From positions 1 to 8,091 of the forward strand of contig JAKQNL010000196.1 of NCBI GenBank assembly GCA_029565815.1: DNA of 8,091 nt, given 5' to 3'. The notes under the pieces are model-generated. The model had not been told where the DNA came from, searched no databases, and worked only from the letters and a program-made list of their open reading frames with translations. The DNA comes from Spirochaetota bacterium. Lineage in GTDB: Bacteria > Spirochaetota > Spirochaetia > Treponematales > UBA12059. Position numbers and translations under genes: made by a program. Numbering within the stretch: the first letter of the stretch is position 1; the number at the start of each line of letters is the position of its first letter. Below are positions 7,257-8,091 of this stretch, in pieces.

Positions 7257-8000
7257 TCACTTGCCCTTTTGGTTCTCGCGGTTGGCAAGCACCACATAAC
7301 CGGTGAGCTTGCCTTCCGCATCCCTAAATGCGGAAGCCTCAAGCGACAATGCTCCATGGGTGTTTTTTAGCGGAAGCGTGCGCGCCACCGGTTCGTCAGC
7401 GCTTTTGCGCGAGGCTGCTTCATCCAGAAAATCCGTTACAACTGCCGGCTCCTGGAAGAACATGTGCAGCGCAAGCCCGACTTTGCTCGTATCGCTAGAT
7501 GGGAACACGTTTCGGGCAGCCTCGTTTGCGAACGTGATACGGCCATACGAATCGGTAAGAAACACCGCCCGGGGGAATTTGGACAACACGGTCTTGTACC
7601 AATCGTCCTGGTCTCGCTCGCGGAATTCCTTGCTGCGGCGCAAGGCTAGCTCGATGGTGGTTCGCAGGGTTTTTTCGTCAAAGGGTTTTACCAGGTAGCC
7701 GTACGCACGGGTACCCAGGGCGCGCTTGAGCGTATCGTCGTCGGAGTATGCGGAAAGGAATATGAACGGAACCTCGAACTCGCCTCCGACCATGTAGGCC
7801 GTTTCTATGCCGTCCTGAAAGCCTTTAAGCCGTATGTCCATCAAAATAAGGTCTGGCTTGTGGACCACAATGGCTTCGGGCACGTCTTCGCCGCGCTTTA
7901 CCACCACCGGTATGCGGTAGCCCATGCGTTCCAGCGTTTCGCGCAATTCCAAACCAGCCAAAGCTTCGTCTTCGACAATAAGAATAACCGAATCGGCCAT
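7257..8000 (-). CDS. Response regulator with REC and PAS domains, no recognised output domain
   Basis: A 247-residue cytoplasmic two-component protein. Residues 1-124 are a receiver domain: acidic pocket E10-D11 (VILIVEDE), phospho-acceptor D55 (LILMDIRLKG), Ser83 at the usual Thr/Ser switch place (FIFLSAYS), Y102 and K105 in GYLVKPF. After a charged helical linker (about 117-133) comes a PAS-like sensor domain, about 134-243, with FPRAVFLTDSYGRITFANEAARNVF and a closing GYVVLANRE. It ends KGK with no DNA-binding, GGDEF or kinase domain. It may act through protein contacts or pass phosphate on; the partner kinase is not in the window. The ATG at 8000 is preferred: GGGAGG lies on the minus strand at 8010-8005, 4 nt upstream, and the protein then begins directly with the receiver strand. 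The alternative ATG at 8018 adds six residues and has no ribosome binding site. The gene converges with the M16 peptidase. Its first 44 bases are duplicated in inverse at the window end. Confidence 0.9.
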   Translation of the reverse strand: MADSVILIVEDEALAGLELRETLERMGYRIPVVVKRGEDVPEAIVVHKPDLILMDIRLKGFQDGIETAYMVGGEFEVPFIFLSAYSDDDTLKRALGTRAYGYLVKPFDEKTLRTTIELALRRSKEFRERDQDDWYKTVLSKFPRAVFLTDSYGRITFANEAARNVFPSSDTSKVGLALHMFFQEPAVVTDFLDEAASRKSADEPVARTLPLKNTHGALSLEASAFRDAEGKLTGYVVLANRENQKGK

Positions 8001-8029
8001 GCTGCCTCCCGTAAACATCAGAGAGGAGA

Positions 8030-8035
8030 TTGTAT
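8030..8035 (-). promoter_or_regulatory. Candidate -10 box for the response-regulator gene
   Basis: On the minus strand TACAAT (complement of 8030-8035) is a good -10 match, placing a start site near 8022 and a leader of about 22 nt before the ATG at 8000. The expected -35 position, near 8053-8058, reads GAATCG on this strand and does not look like a -35. That position lies inside the inverted copy, so the native upstream sequence may be missing. Confidence 0.35.
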
Positions 8036-8047
8036 ACGGGAGGCAGC

Positions 8048-8091
8048 ATGGCCGATTCGGTTATTCTTATTGTCGAAGACGAAGCTTTGGC
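8048..8091 (+). CDS. Partial second copy of the response-regulator N-terminus (runs off window)
   Basis: The plus strand encodes MADSVILIVEDEAL from the ATG at 8048, preceded by GGGAGG at 8038-8043 with a 4-nt spacer. This is identical to the start of the minus-strand response regulator, because it is the right arm of the inverted repeat. Only 14 codons and two further bases are visible. No promoter with room for both -35 and -10 boxes exists between the two starts (47 bp, most of it inside the repeat arms). If the DNA is real, this is a divergent duplicate receiver gene; if it is a chimera, it is not a gene at all. Confidence 0.4.
   Translation, partial: MADSVILIVEDEAL

Larger units (their letters stand above)
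7957..8091. repeat. Perfect 57-bp inverted repeat with a 21-bp spacer at the window end
   Basis: Bases 8035-8091 are the exact reverse complement of 7957-8013, and the spacer is 8014-8034. Each arm holds the ribosome binding site, start codon and first codons of the response-regulator gene. The right arm is cut by the window edge, so the true length is unknown. The spacer itself is partly self-complementary: ACATC on the left answers GATTGT on the right with one mismatch and one extra base. It may be a genuine inverted duplication or a fold-back chimera at a contig end. Confidence 0.97.

Noticed and set aside
8014..8034. Invertible promoter switch between two inverted repeats
   Set aside because: The spacer is only 21 bp, too short for a full promoter, and the arms are coding sequence rather than recombinase sites. 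No recombinase gene is visible.

Overview
The window reads as ordinary chromosomal sequence from a diderm (Gram-negative-type) bacterium with mid-to-high GC, estimated by eye. Four gene blocks are well supported: the end of an ABC-exporter ATPase with its permease, a YgiQ-type radical SAM protein, a large M16 (PqqL-like) zinc-peptidase lipoprotein, and a REC-PAS response regulator on the minus strand. The lipoprotein signal, the ABC permease family and the frequent ATA isoleucine codons at this GC would fit a spirochaete-like host. That placement is a weak inference, because no rRNA or other marker gene is present.

Layout. Positions 1-2221 hold a translationally coupled ABC ATPase and permease (ATGA overlap). 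They end at a strong intrinsic terminator (2234-2261). ygiQ follows at once (2278-4134); it has no Shine-Dalgarno and a -10-like box only 7 nt before its ATG, so its transcript may be leaderless. A 102-bp gap (4135-4236) carries a sigma-70-like promoter and a short dyad, and leads into the M16 peptidase (4237-7167). That gene converges on the response regulator (7257-8000, minus). The 89 bp between them hold three alternating-CG tracts that can form alternative hairpins. The last 57 bases of the window are an exact inverted copy of the first part of the response-regulator gene with its ribosome binding site. No stretch over 300 bases lacks a gene.

How the genes relate. Only the ATPase and permease clearly work together, as one exporter. 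YgiQ, the peptidase and the response regulator look like separate transcription units with no evident shared pathway, and no new multi-gene system can be supported here. The observations most worth a second look are the 57-bp palindrome at the window end (a real inverted duplication, or more likely a fold-back or contig-end artefact) and the CG-tract repeat between the convergent genes. Smaller points are the terminator/leaderless-start arrangement at ygiQ and a response regulator without a recognised output domain.
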